Below are positions 1 to 7,809 of a stretch of DNA of 21,630 bases, piece after piece. Each line of letters starts with the position of its first letter. The stretch's first letter is position 1. The position numbers were made by a program, and so were the translations under genes. The DNA comes from Saprospiraceae bacterium. Its GTDB lineage: Bacteria; Bacteroidota; Bacteroidia; Bacteroidales; JAIPBB01. The stretch spans positions 1-21,630 of the forward strand of contig JAIPBB010000041.1 of assembly GCA_021739805.1 (NCBI GenBank). The letters run 5' to 3'. The notes under the pieces were generated by a model that was not told where the DNA came from, made no database searches, and saw only the letters and a program-made list of their open reading frames with translations.

Positions 1-1
1 T

Positions 2-1456
2 GCTTATTTCGAGAAAAATACTGACAAGGATAATTTTGTTGAGAAGTTCAGGATTTTCTTTAAAAACAGAACTGCTGTTGTTCTTACATCACTTTACTTG
101 CTTCATGTGATTGGTTTGCTTTACACAACCGATTTTGACTATGCATTGAAAGACCTTAGAACTAAAATACCACTTTTACTTATTCCTCTTTACTTTGCGA
201 CCAATATTCAATTTGAAAGAAAAAGGTTTGAAACTTTATTATTAATATTTGTTTGGGCTGTTTTCGCCGGGACTTTTTGCAGTTCCTGGGCTATGCTAAG
301 CAGGGATATTATTAATACCAGGGAAGCATCATTATTTATCGACCATATTAGATTTAGCTTAATGATTTGTCTGGCGATTTTTATCCTGATTTATTTTATT
401 CAGAGTGAAAATTACCTGCAGAAATATAAAATCATTTTTGCTGCTTTTGCACTTTGGTTTATTGTGTTTCTTTTTTGGATGCAATGGTTTACTGGTATTG
501 CCATTAGCCTTATCTCAAGTTTGTTTTTAGCTATTTATCTTGTGGTTAAAATCAAAAATATTTTCTATAAATCAATATTGCTTGTTTTTTTTATTTTAAC
601 TCCAATTTTAATTACTGTTTTTATTTCAACAACGATTAAAGAATATAACCACATTCCTAAAATTAAATTTGAAAATCTTGAGAAACTTACAGCTTCTGGA
701 AATCCATATGTTCACGACATAATAAATTACCCAATCGAAAATGGGAAATATATAGGTTTATATATTTCGTGGAAGGAGCTTAAGGATGAATGGAATAAAA
801 GAAGCAAATTTGATTTTAATGGAAATGACAAAATCGGACAAAACATTAAGTACACAATTTTACGATACCTAACATCAAAAGACTTAAGAAAAGATGCTGA
901 AGGTATTCGGGCTTTAACAGAAAAAGATATTGAAGCAATCGAAAATGGTGTTGCCAATATTCATTATAACGATAAAGTAAACTTTAGAAAACGTTTGTAT
1001 GTTATACTTTGGGAATATAATCACTATAAAATGTTCGATGACCCAAGCGGTCACTCAGTTACTCAACGCTTTGAATTCTGGAAAACATCAGTGCAAATAA
1101 TTAAAGATAATTGGCTGATTGGTGTTGGAACCGGCGACATGAACTCTGCTTTCGAAAAGCAGTATATTAAAATGAATTCTAATCTGTCTTCCGAATGGCG
1201 TTTAAGGTCGCATAATCAGTATTTATCAATTACTGTAGGATTTGGAATGATTGGATTTTTGTGGTTTCTAATATTTATATTTTATCCACCAATCAGAGAA
1301 AAAAAGCTTTTCGATTATTTATATTTTATTTTTTTAGTTATCATTTTACTTTCAATGTTAACTGAAGATACTATTGAATCTCAGGCAGGAGTTACCTTGT
1401 TTGCCTTCTTCAACTCATTCCTGTTATTGGGAAGAAAAAAAGAAAATCAATTATAA
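2..1456 (+). CDS. O-antigen ligase/polymerase-type membrane protein, 5' end missing
   Basis: The reading frame is open to the left window edge (frame from base 2), so this is the C-terminal part of a longer protein. A TTG at 98 lies inside it and is not a real start. Seen: several hydrophobic segments before about base 640, a hydrophilic loop of some 150 residues (about bases 650-1100), then a glycine-rich GVGTGD motif near 1120-1140, RLRSHNQYL near 1200-1220, and three or so more membrane segments to the end. The motif pair GVGTGD...SHNQ is typical of the Wzy_C/O-antigen ligase family, inner-membrane enzymes that join or polymerise lipid-linked glycans at the periplasmic face. The exact substrate (O-antigen, exopolysaccharide or a protein glycan) cannot be told. 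The next gene starts 45 nt downstream on the same strand. Confidence 0.75.
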   Translation, partial: AYFEKNTDKDNFVEKFRIFFKNRTAVVLTSLYLLHVIGLLYTTDFDYALKDLRTKIPLLLIPLYFATNIQFERKRFETLLLIFVWAVFAGTFCSSWAMLSRDIINTREASLFIDHIRFSLMICLAIFILIYFIQSENYLQKYKIIFAAFALWFIVFLFWMQWFTGIAISLISSLFLAIYLVVKIKNIFYKSILLVFFILTPILITVFISTTIKEYNHIPKIKFENLEKLTASGNPYVHDIINYPIENGKYIGLYISWKELKDEWNKRSKFDFNGNDKIGQNIKYTILRYLTSKDLRKDAEGIRALTEKDIEAIENGVANIHYNDKVNFRKRLYVILWEYNHYKMFDDPSGHSVTQRFEFWKTSVQIIKDNWLIGVGTGDMNSAFEKQYIKMNSNLSSEWRLRSHNQYLSITVGFGMIGFLWFLIFIFYPPIREKKLFDYLYFIFLVIILLSMLTEDTIESQAGVTLFAFFNSFLLLGRKKENQL

Positions 1457-1501
1457 AATCCGAATAATTTTATACTTTAGCCTCCATAAACTCTTGATTA
1501 C

Positions 1502-1990
1502 ATGAGAAAGCTGGAACTTAACATTACTTTTACGGAATTTGAAAAGCTTGATGAGCTAAATTCTGAAGACAAAAGATTAGTTTTAAAGGCTGCAGAAGCA
1601 CTAAAATCAGCTTATGCACCTTATTCCCAATTTAAAGTTGGAGCAGCAATTTTAATGAATGATGGACAGATTTTTTCAGCTAACAATCAGGAAAATGCAG
1701 CTTATCCTTCAGGTTTATGTGCTGAACGAGTTGCCATTTTTTATGCTGTTGCTCAAAACCCAGGCGTTGCGGTGAAATCTATTGCAGTTGTTGCAAAAGC
1801 TGAAGACTTTAAAATAAAATCTCCTGTTTCTCCCTGTGGAGCTTGCCGTCAGGTTATTTCTGAATATGAAAAACTTTACAAACAGAAAATAAGAATTATA
1901 ATGAAAGGAGATACAGATAAAATTATCATTGCCGAAAGCATTGAAGATTTGCTCCCTCTAACATTTCACGAAGAACAACTAAAAAAATAA
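1502..1990 (+). CDS. cdd: cytidine deaminase
   Basis: Hydrolytic deamination of cytidine/deoxycytidine to uridine/deoxyuridine in pyrimidine salvage; cytosolic. The 162-aa protein has the complete zinc site: C73-A-E75-R (zinc ligand Cys and proton-shuttling Glu) and P-C112-G-A-C115-R-Q (two more Cys ligands), plus FKVGAA (44-49) and NQEN (62-65) of the nucleoside pocket. Length is slightly above the about 130 residues of small homotetrameric enzymes because of about 25 extra N-terminal residues. The ATG at 1502 has no Shine-Dalgarno site. A weak -7-like TACTTTAG lies at 1473-1480. The downstream ChaN-family gene begins 3 nt after the stop, so the two are probably co-transcribed. Confidence 0.93.
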   Translation: MRKLELNITFTEFEKLDELNSEDKRLVLKAAEALKSAYAPYSQFKVGAAILMNDGQIFSANNQENAAYPSGLCAERVAIFYAVAQNPGVAVKSIAVVAKAEDFKIKSPVSPCGACRQVISEYEKLYKQKIRIIMKGDTDKIIIAESIEDLLPLTFHEEQLKK

Positions 1991-1993
1991 AAA

Positions 1994-2863
1994 ATGAAGA
2001 AGAAAATGATTTTAATGGCAGTTTTGGTAATAATTTTTGCAATGAAGGCTGACAAACCTGCTTACAAAATGTTTACTGCCAAAGGAAAAAATACTACTTA
2101 TTCTAATTTACTGAAAGATGCTAAAGATGCTGACATTATTCTTTTTGGCGAACTTCATAATAATCCGATTTGTCATTGGTTAGAATATGAACTTACAAAA
2201 GACCTTTACGAAATTGTAAAAGAAAAATTGATTCTGGGTGCAGAAATGTTTGAAGCCGACAATCAACTTTTGATTGATGAATACATTACACGCAAATTCG
2301 ACCGTAAACAATTTGAATCACAAGCCCGATTATGGCCAAATCATAATACTGATTATCGTCCTTTAATTGACTTTGCTGCCGATAGCAATCTACGGTTTAT
2401 TGCTACAAATATCCCCAGAAGATACGCTTCAATAGTAAGTCAAAAAGGTTTTGAAGGTTTGGATGAACTTAAACCTGAAGCAAAAAATTATATTGCACCA
2501 TTACCAATAAAATATGATCCGGAATTAGATTGTTATAAAAAGATGCTTAATATGATGGGTAGCATGGGCGGACGACATATGAACCCGAATTTACCAAAGG
2601 CCCAGGCAATTAAAGATGCAACTATGGCTCATTTTATTCTTAAAAACTGGACAAAAGGTGATAAATTTCTGCACTATAACGGCTCTTATCATTCTGACAA
2701 CTTTCAATCAATTGTTTGGTATTTAAAACAACAAAATCCTGATTTGAAGATTCTGACAATTGCATCTGTAACACAAGACGATTGCGATAAATTATTAGAA
2801 GAAAATGAAAATAAAGCGGATTATATTATTTGTATTCCGGAAAGTATGACTCCCACATACTAA
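1994..2863 (+). CDS. ChaN-family (DUF399) haem-binding-type protein
   Basis: A 289-aa protein with an N-terminal hydrophobic export/anchor segment (residues 4-17) but no lipobox cysteine, unlike many ChaN lipoproteins. Family marks seen: ILFGELHNN (49-57), GAEMFE (82-87), NIPRRYAS (139-146), a DATMA segment (208-212) and NGSYHSDN (229-236). ChaN proteins belong to the EreA/ChaN/TIKI-like fold; characterised members bind haem and are linked to iron uptake. No haem-uptake gene lies next to it here, and the partner gene is cytidine deaminase (3 nt upstream), so an iron role is inference from family only. A metal-dependent hydrolase role is the main alternative, because the conserved GE.H and late His resemble catalytic positions in related families. 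Confidence 0.8.
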   Translation: MKKKMILMAVLVIIFAMKADKPAYKMFTAKGKNTTYSNLLKDAKDADIILFGELHNNPICHWLEYELTKDLYEIVKEKLILGAEMFEADNQLLIDEYITRKFDRKQFESQARLWPNHNTDYRPLIDFAADSNLRFIATNIPRRYASIVSQKGFEGLDELKPEAKNYIAPLPIKYDPELDCYKKMLNMMGSMGGRHMNPNLPKAQAIKDATMAHFILKNWTKGDKFLHYNGSYHSDNFQSIVWYLKQQNPDLKILTIASVTQDDCDKLLEENENKADYIICIPESMTPTY

Positions 2864-2952
2864 AATTTTAAAAGCCTGACATTTGTTTCAGGGTTCACAC
2901 TTTGACTTTGCTCAATGCAGGGGTTTCGGGTAGCACAAATGAAAAGCGATTA

Positions 2953-2993
2953 AAGCAATCCATTACATCATGCTAGTGTTAACAGATTGCTTC
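2953..2993. repeat. degenerate inverted repeat, remnant of the REPIN-like family
   Basis: AAGCAATC (2953-2960) and GATTGCTT (2985-2992) form an exact 8-bp inverted repeat around a 24-nt loop, in the 176-nt gap between two convergent genes. The inner ends match the inner ends of the intact element at 12714-12798 (…GAAGCAATCC / AGATTGCTTC…); the outer halves do not. I read it as an eroded copy, or a short hairpin used at the end of both transcripts. Nothing else was recognised in this gap. Confidence 0.45.
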
Positions 2994-3039
2994 ACTTAGT
3001 CCATAGGTATGATAAGTACAAACAACACCTAAAAAAGTT

Positions 3040-4161
3040 TTACTTTGAAAGTAGGATATCAATATAAACAGGCAAATGGTCGCTAAAACCACCTAAATAT
3101 TTAGGTCCTGAAAAAGTTCTGAAAGGCATCATTATTCCATTTTCTTTTTCTTCAAGTAAAAAGTCCGGTTTGAAAATTTCGGCTTTATTGTTTTTAATAA
3201 TAAGTTTTTCGCTTCCACCAAGTAAAGCTCCTGAAACTATTATTTGGTCAAACATATTCCAATTATATCCAATTGCATCTTTATAAACCAAAGAACCTTG
3301 TCCGTTATTTTTCTTTTCTATCATCAAATTATAAAGTGATGTTGCTTCCGTTTCGATTATAGTATTTACTGTATCATTTAATGCCTGTGCTTTAAGAATA
3401 TTGGGACTCAATGCCTTTAAAGATTCCGTAAGGCTTTTATCATTGGGTTCATCATTCAAATCTCCCATAATAATAATATTTGCTTCAGGATTTACTTTTA
3501 GGATTGAATCGACAATTTTCTTTTGTACTTGAGCCACAAACATTCTTTTTGGCTCAGAAGCAGCTTGTCCTCCCCAACGTGATGGCCAATGATTTATAAA
3601 AAGATGAATAGTGTCGTGATTTAAAACCAAACCCTTAACATATAAAATATCACGTGTTCGTAAGCTTTTATCAAAAGGACAATCAATCCTGATTGCTTCA
3701 GAATAAATTGGTTTAAACTTTTCGGGGCGATATAAAAGTGCATTATCAATTCCTCTTGCATCGGGTGATTCAAAATGTACAATTCTGTAATTGAATTTTT
3801 TTAAAGCAGTTTTTTTAACTAAATGATTAAGTACAAAAAAGTTTTCAATTTCACACAGGCCAATAATGCCGGGAGCTTCCCATCCACCAATATTCATTAT
3901 AACCTTTGCAATATTATTTTCTTTTTTGTAAAATTTATAGTTATCCCAATGATTTTTGCCTTTTGGGGTAAAATCTTCGTCTCGTTTTAAGCTGTCATCA
4001 TAAATATCGAATAAATTCTCGGCATTATAAAATACTATTCGAACACCTTTATCTTCCCTGGGAGTTGAGTCAAAAGAATCGGCATTGGCAGATTTATTCT
4101 GTGACCAAATGGTGAGAAAGAATATTAAAAAGCAAGCAATAAACAATAGTCTCTTAAGCAT
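3040..4161 (-). CDS. exported endonuclease/exonuclease/phosphatase (EEP) family protein
   Basis: A 373-aa protein with an N-terminal signal sequence (hydrophobic 4-19, likely cut near WSQ-N). The EEP (DNase I/exonuclease III-like) active-site series is complete: FYNAENLFD (44-52), CEIEN with the metal-binding Glu104 or 106, NHWPSR (190-195, catalytic His191), GDLNDEP (233-239, Asp234/Asn236), FDQI (304-307) and SDHLPVY (360-366, His362). The substrate could be nucleic acid or a phosphoester of a lipid or sugar; the family spans all of these and the sequence does not decide. Export suggests scavenging of extracellular DNA or phosphate. Its gene follows the T9SS protein gene on the same strand with a 94-nt gap that holds a 16-bp tandem repeat. 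Confidence 0.85.
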   Translation of the reverse strand: MLKRLLFIACFLIFFLTIWSQNKSANADSFDSTPREDKGVRIVFYNAENLFDIYDDSLKRDEDFTPKGKNHWDNYKFYKKENNIAKVIMNIGGWEAPGIIGLCEIENFFVLNHLVKKTALKKFNYRIVHFESPDARGIDNALLYRPEKFKPIYSEAIRIDCPFDKSLRTRDILYVKGLVLNHDTIHLFINHWPSRWGGQAASEPKRMFVAQVQKKIVDSILKVNPEANIIIMGDLNDEPNDKSLTESLKALSPNILKAQALNDTVNTIIETEATSLYNLMIEKKNNGQGSLVYKDAIGYNWNMFDQIIVSGALLGGSEKLIIKNNKAEIFKPDFLLEEKENGIMMPFRTFSGPKYLGGFSDHLPVYIDILLSK

Positions 4162-4210
4162 TATTCATTATATTTAAAAGCGAAATTACAAAAACTTCAA
4201 GTAGTCCGGA

Positions 4211-4253
4211 CACTCCAAACTTTAGGCACTCCAAACTTTAGGCACTCCAAACT
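4211..4253. repeat. 16-bp direct tandem repeat, about 2.75 copies
   Basis: The unit CACTCCAAACTTTAGG is present at 4211-4226 and 4227-4242 without mismatch, followed by a partial third copy (CACTCCAAACT) from 4243. It sits directly downstream of the stop codon of the minus-strand T9SS gene (4256) and within the leader of the exported EEP gene (start 4161). Confidence 0.9.
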
Positions 4254-4255
4254 CC

Positions 4256-5683
4256 CTACCTAACAATGATTTTCCCATTTATCAAATCATCATCAGTTTG
4301 AATTTGATAGAGATAAATTGCCGGTTTAAGTTTAGAAATATCAAGTTTAAAGAAATCATTAAAAGACATTGGGCTTAGTATTTCATCAATTACTTTTTTC
4401 CCAATAGAATTGTAAATTGAAATTCTCAAATCACCATTTACTGGTAAACTGCTGGTAATATTTACAATATCACTTGCAGGATTTGGGAATACTTTAAATT
4501 CATTTTTTAAATTCCCGTTTTCATCAATTGAAAGAGGTTTATAAGTAAGATTTAATGAGTCGATATATAAAACACTTCCAACACCTGCATAAGGTGAATC
4601 ATCCATTATATTGCTAGATGCAAACGAAATATTCAAAGTGTCGATAATTGGCCAAGCATTATAATTTAATGGAACTTCAAAATAAGTATAATTGTATGCA
4701 GCAGGAAGTTTGACAATATTGCTGTCAACCATAATAGTATCAGTAGCAGTATAATCCAATGAAAACATAGCTGCAAGAGCTGTGTCGGGTCCAACCGGAG
4801 TGTATTTATACCAACCTGTAAGTTTGTGTGGGTTTTGCGTTACTGCCATTCCACCAACTGGTCCATTGTCTCCGAAATAACCATTTGTAATATAGCCAAT
4901 AGTATCATCAAAAACACCTTGAGTTTCAAGCCTTAAAGCATATGTTCCATGATAAGCATCAGTTGATTTTGTTGCTGAAAATGAATTATTATAAATTCCG
5001 GTGAAATTTAAAGTCCACCAATCGTCCGGTTCTTCAATAGAAACAGGATTCCAGTTTTCAAATCCGCTATTAGGAATTTGTGTAACATTTCCGCTTAGCT
5101 CAAGATTGTCCATTTGAAGCCAGCTTCCGGGAACTTTTACTCTATCCAAATTTGAGCAACTGGCAATAAAAATCATAGAATCAGGATTAACAGGCAACAT
5201 CCAGGTTATGGGAATTGATTTCATTTTCCAACTACTTTGAACTCCAAGAAAGGTTTGAAATGCCATACCAACATAAGCTCCAAGTTTTGTAAATATAACA
5301 GCAACCACTGCAGTATCAGTAGTTAATACATTATATTTTACAGCAACTTTCAATGTATCGGGTTTGTCAGTGTAAGATATTCCTCCTAAATTGCCCTGGC
5401 TCCCACTTCCCAAAATTAATGTTCCAGCTACCGTATCATTTCCCTGAACAATTGTGCTAAGTTTAATTGAATAGCTACCTGAATATTTATCAGTAGATTT
5501 TACGGTATTGCCCGAATTTGTTAACAAATAAGCAAACATATTTGAAGTCTGAAACGAATCAGGTTCTTCATAAAGTGTTTTATTTGTCCAGTTTTCAAAA
5601 CTGCTGTTTAAAATTGATTGCGCCTTTATGGATACAGAAATAACCATCAACGCTAAAACGAAAAGGGTGATTTTTGCTTTCAT
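4256..5683 (-). CDS. T9SS-exported protein with two jelly-roll-like (PCMD-like) domains
   Basis: I chose the ATG at 5683, giving 475 aa with a textbook signal peptide (hydrophobic core then SIKAQ-S, cut near residue 22). A longer start (ATG 5707) would lie almost on top of an exact -7 promoter box. Two tandem repeats are visible: each begins with N-S-x-F-E-N-W (about 26-32 and 207-213) and an EEPDxF/W stretch, and each ends with a D-N/S-L-x-L strand (about 200 and 380). This pattern fits PCMD/carbohydrate-binding jelly-roll domains. The C-terminus (about 395-475) is a T9SS type A sorting domain: VFPNPASDIVNI, then SIYNSIGKKV, then a strand ending GKIIVR. Expected location is the cell surface or medium. 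Ligand unknown, probably glycan. It is divergent to a shorter relative at 5886. Confidence 0.82.
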   Translation of the reverse strand: MKAKITLFVLALMVISVSIKAQSILNSSFENWTNKTLYEEPDSFQTSNMFAYLLTNSGNTVKSTDKYSGSYSIKLSTIVQGNDTVAGTLILGSGSQGNLGGISYTDKPDTLKVAVKYNVLTTDTAVVAVIFTKLGAYVGMAFQTFLGVQSSWKMKSIPITWMLPVNPDSMIFIASCSNLDRVKVPGSWLQMDNLELSGNVTQIPNSGFENWNPVSIEEPDDWWTLNFTGIYNNSFSATKSTDAYHGTYALRLETQGVFDDTIGYITNGYFGDNGPVGGMAVTQNPHKLTGWYKYTPVGPDTALAAMFSLDYTATDTIMVDSNIVKLPAAYNYTYFEVPLNYNAWPIIDTLNISFASSNIMDDSPYAGVGSVLYIDSLNLTYKPLSIDENGNLKNEFKVFPNPASDIVNITSSLPVNGDLRISIYNSIGKKVIDEILSPMSFNDFFKLDISKLKPAIYLYQIQTDDDLINGKIIVR

Positions 5684-5710
5684 CTGTATAATTTTTTTAT
5701 TTTTCATGTT

Positions 5711-5718
5711 CAAATATA
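5711..5718 (-). promoter_or_regulatory. Bacteroidota -7 promoter box (TATATTTG)
   Basis: Read on the minus strand, the bases are TATATTTG, an exact TAnnTTTG. Transcription would start around 5704-5706, leaving a leader of about 22 nt before the ATG at 5683. I do not see a clear -33 TTTG. It supports the shorter start of the T9SS gene. Confidence 0.45.
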
Positions 5719-5852
5719 CAATAATATTAATTGGTTCTTACACTAAAAGTTGTAGTTTTTCAACAAAGGCATGCAAATAACTTTATTTAAATCAAGAGGT
5801 GAGAGTCATTAAAAAAAAAGTAAATCAATTTCAAATTGATGCCTAATTGAAT

Positions 5853-5860
5853 TATCTTTA
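5853..5860 (+). promoter_or_regulatory. possible -7 box (TATCTTTA) for the second T9SS gene
   Basis: Seven of eight positions match TAnnTTTG. It lies 25 nt before the ATG at 5886, which would give a leader of about 19 nt. The shared 202-nt divergent spacer also holds a 15-nt palindrome-like TCAATTTCAAATTGA near 5825-5840. Confidence 0.3.
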
Positions 5861-5885
5861 TCCTCAATTATAAAAATTGAAGTCT

Positions 5886-6902
5886 ATGAAAAAGCTATAT
5901 CTCTTTATAGGATTTAAAACTACCTTTATTAAAGTTTTTATAAAGATAACGCTAATATCAATTGCTCTACTGCTTTCATCCTTTCAAATGTCAATTGCAC
6001 AAAATCTTGAAAACAGCAGTTTCGATTCCATTTATATTGGAGGCATCGACAGAATCTGGGATTGGACAACCTCTGACGGATTTTTAATCAGAACGACTTA
6101 TTATAATGACACTGTAACTTCATTAAGTCCAAATACCCAGTACGGACCTGCACCTGAAATCCTGTTTAATATTGGTTTTGACTTTACTACACCATATTCA
6201 AATGTGGCAATAATACTCAATTCAACTCCAACGTTGAAGAAAGAAAATGGACAAGCTTTTGACAGTTATATTACCAATGGCACACATTTCACAACCGGTC
6301 AAGATGGATATACTGATTTCAGCAAGGGCGGTTCACCTTTTCCTTATCGCCCTTTAAAATTAAATGGGTTTTATCAATATTTTGATACTATTCCATCGAC
6401 ACAAGATTCAGGGAAATGCACTATTTTATTAAAGAAATATAATACAACTCTTAATCAAATTGACACTATTGCTTATGTTGAAAACACTGTGGCATTTACC
6501 ACAACTTCAGGCTGGGCATATTTTGATGTTCCTATAAATTATTTATCTGCTGCAACACCCGACTCAATAGTTGTAACATTTTATGCAAGCACCAGACCTG
6601 ATGAAGCGTCAGCACTTTGGGTAGATGAATTATCGTTTCAATTTATTTCGACTGGAATGACTGAATCACCAGGAAATCCAAATTTGCCGACTATTTACCC
6701 TAATCCTGCTTCCGGCTTAATTAATATCGAAGGCAATCTTGGATTTCAATCTTACAGAATTTTGGATATAAGAGGAAAGGAATTAAAAACAGGAAGATTT
6801 GCCAATCAAATCTCTATTGAAGATTTGCCGAATCAAATATTGATTTTGCAGTTAATTTCCGAAACTGGAATGGTTAATTCATATAGAATTGTAAAGATTT
6901 AA
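5886..6902 (+). CDS. T9SS-exported protein with one jelly-roll-like domain
   Basis: A 338-aa protein from the ATG at 5886; an in-frame TTG nine bases earlier is unlikely to be the start. The N-terminus has a long signal peptide whose hydrophobic core ends in MSIAQ-N (about residue 39). The body opens with ENSSFDS and has the same strand order as the two domains of the divergent neighbour (LNGFYQYF, WAYFDVPINY, ALWVDELSFQF). The last 70 residues are a type A sorting domain: IYPNPASGLINIEG, RILDIRGKEL, and a final strand SYRIVKI. It is likely released or anchored at the cell surface by T9SS. Function unknown; relationship to the neighbour suggests a glycan- or surface-binding pair made by duplication. 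Confidence 0.8.
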   Translation: MKKLYLFIGFKTTFIKVFIKITLISIALLLSSFQMSIAQNLENSSFDSIYIGGIDRIWDWTTSDGFLIRTTYYNDTVTSLSPNTQYGPAPEILFNIGFDFTTPYSNVAIILNSTPTLKKENGQAFDSYITNGTHFTTGQDGYTDFSKGGSPFPYRPLKLNGFYQYFDTIPSTQDSGKCTILLKKYNTTLNQIDTIAYVENTVAFTTTSGWAYFDVPINYLSAATPDSIVVTFYASTRPDEASALWVDELSFQFISTGMTESPGNPNLPTIYPNPASGLINIEGNLGFQSYRILDIRGKELKTGRFANQISIEDLPNQILILQLISETGMVNSYRIVKI

Positions 6903-6937
6903 AACACATTAAGAATTATTAATATAAAGCTCAAATT

Positions 6938-7297
6938 ATGGAAAACACAACAATCTTTCAGGCTTATTTGATAACATTTGTGGTCTGTACATCATTAACA
7001 GTCGGTTTGTTAATCTTAATAAATAAAGGTCTTAAAAAGTTCTTTAATGACCTAAGCCATGACAGTGAAATTTCAAAATTTTTCGTCAAGCTGACTAATA
7101 TAATAATACTGCTTGGTGGAATGGGTGCAGCACTGACTAGTGGTTACAACTCAGGCGAAGATACTAATTGGCTGACTCTAAGCTGGGATGTTGCTGAACA
7201 ATTAGAAGATTCCTTAGGGCGACTTTTGATTATAATGATGATTTTTGCAATTACATTCTTCATCCTTCACCTGGTTACAAGACGAACTAACAAATGA
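6938..7297 (+). CDS. small three-helix membrane protein, first of a paralogous pair
   Basis: A 119-aa protein not assigned to a named family. Three hydrophobic segments are visible (about 9-27, 47-66, 94-113), with a charged stretch between the first two (KKFFNDLSHDSE) and a lumenal-type loop rich in S/G/N/D between the last two. It starts 35 nt after the T9SS gene and its stop overlaps the start of the next gene by 4 nt (ATGA), so translation is probably coupled. Residues 48-70 (GGMGAALTSGYNS) and the last segment (EQ…ILHLVTRR) align with the next protein without large gaps, so the two are paralogs that may form a hetero-oligomer. Confidence 0.7.
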   Translation: MENTTIFQAYLITFVVCTSLTVGLLILINKGLKKFFNDLSHDSEISKFFVKLTNIIILLGGMGAALTSGYNSGEDTNWLTLSWDVAEQLEDSLGRLLIIMMIFAITFFILHLVTRRTNK

Positions 7298-7686
7298 AAA
7301 ACTGGACAGAATTTCATATTGGTATCGTTTATTTTTCAGGACTAATTATCTCTATAATTACTGGTATTGTGGTTTTATTGTATTTAAGACCAATTAAATC
7401 TATAATAAAGAAAATCACAGGGAAACTAGATTTTGTTTGGAATACCAGTTTTAAAATATCGGTTTTAATGGCGGGATTTTTAGGTGCACTATCTGTTTCA
7501 TATAGAAGTTGTAATGGTAGTTACAACCTCTTAATCGAATCCAGATATGAAACTGCAATGAAAGGTATTGAACAAGTTTCAGTTTCATTTGAACACATCG
7601 CAATGATTTTAGGAATTTGGCTGCTAATTTTCTTGATTTTTCACCTAGCTTTAAACAGAAAAAATAACAATTCTATTAAGCAATAA
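7294..7686 (+). CDS. small three-helix membrane protein, second of a paralogous pair
   Basis: A 130-aa protein overlapping the previous gene by 4 nt. It has the same plan: three membrane segments (about 8-29, 52-68, 100-118), a basic stretch after the first (RPIKSIIKKITGK), GFLGALSVSYRSC in the middle (compare GGMGAALTSGYNS in its partner), and EQ…IFHLALNRK at the end (compare EQ…ILHLVTRR). No catalytic motif is visible. The conserved G-x-x-GAL-x-x-SY-x-S core in both proteins is the part to follow. Function not known. Confidence 0.7.
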   Translation: MKNWTEFHIGIVYFSGLIISIITGIVVLLYLRPIKSIIKKITGKLDFVWNTSFKISVLMAGFLGALSVSYRSCNGSYNLLIESRYETAMKGIEQVSVSFEHIAMILGIWLLIFLIFHLALNRKNNNSIKQ

Positions 7687-7702
7687 GAAGTATTTAAAAC
7701 TA

Positions 7703-7773
7703 TCAATTTCTAATTACCAGTTAATTTTCAGAAGAAAAATCCGCGAGTAACAACAAAGGGTGTTTAAACGTCA
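7703..7773 (+). repeat. intergenic repeat copy A, upstream of the patatin gene
   Basis: It matches copy B (8903-8972). The last part, AATCC..GAGTAACAA.AAAG then TTTAA and CGTCA, agrees at 29 of 36 positions by hand; the preceding 35 nt agree at 23. It ends 36 nt before the ATG at 7810, nearly the same spacing as copy B to its gene. Confidence 0.6.
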
Positions 7774-7809
7774 GAACTAATGACCTTTTTAGATATTAAA
7801 ACCCAAAAA

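Noticed and set aside
98..100. TTG at 98 as the start of the O-antigen ligase gene
   Set aside because: The frame is open to base 2 and the upstream residues continue a plausible hydrophobic segment, so the gene begins outside the window.
5877..5885. TTG start for the second T9SS protein
   Set aside because: An ATG nine bases later gives the same signal peptide and is the normal choice.
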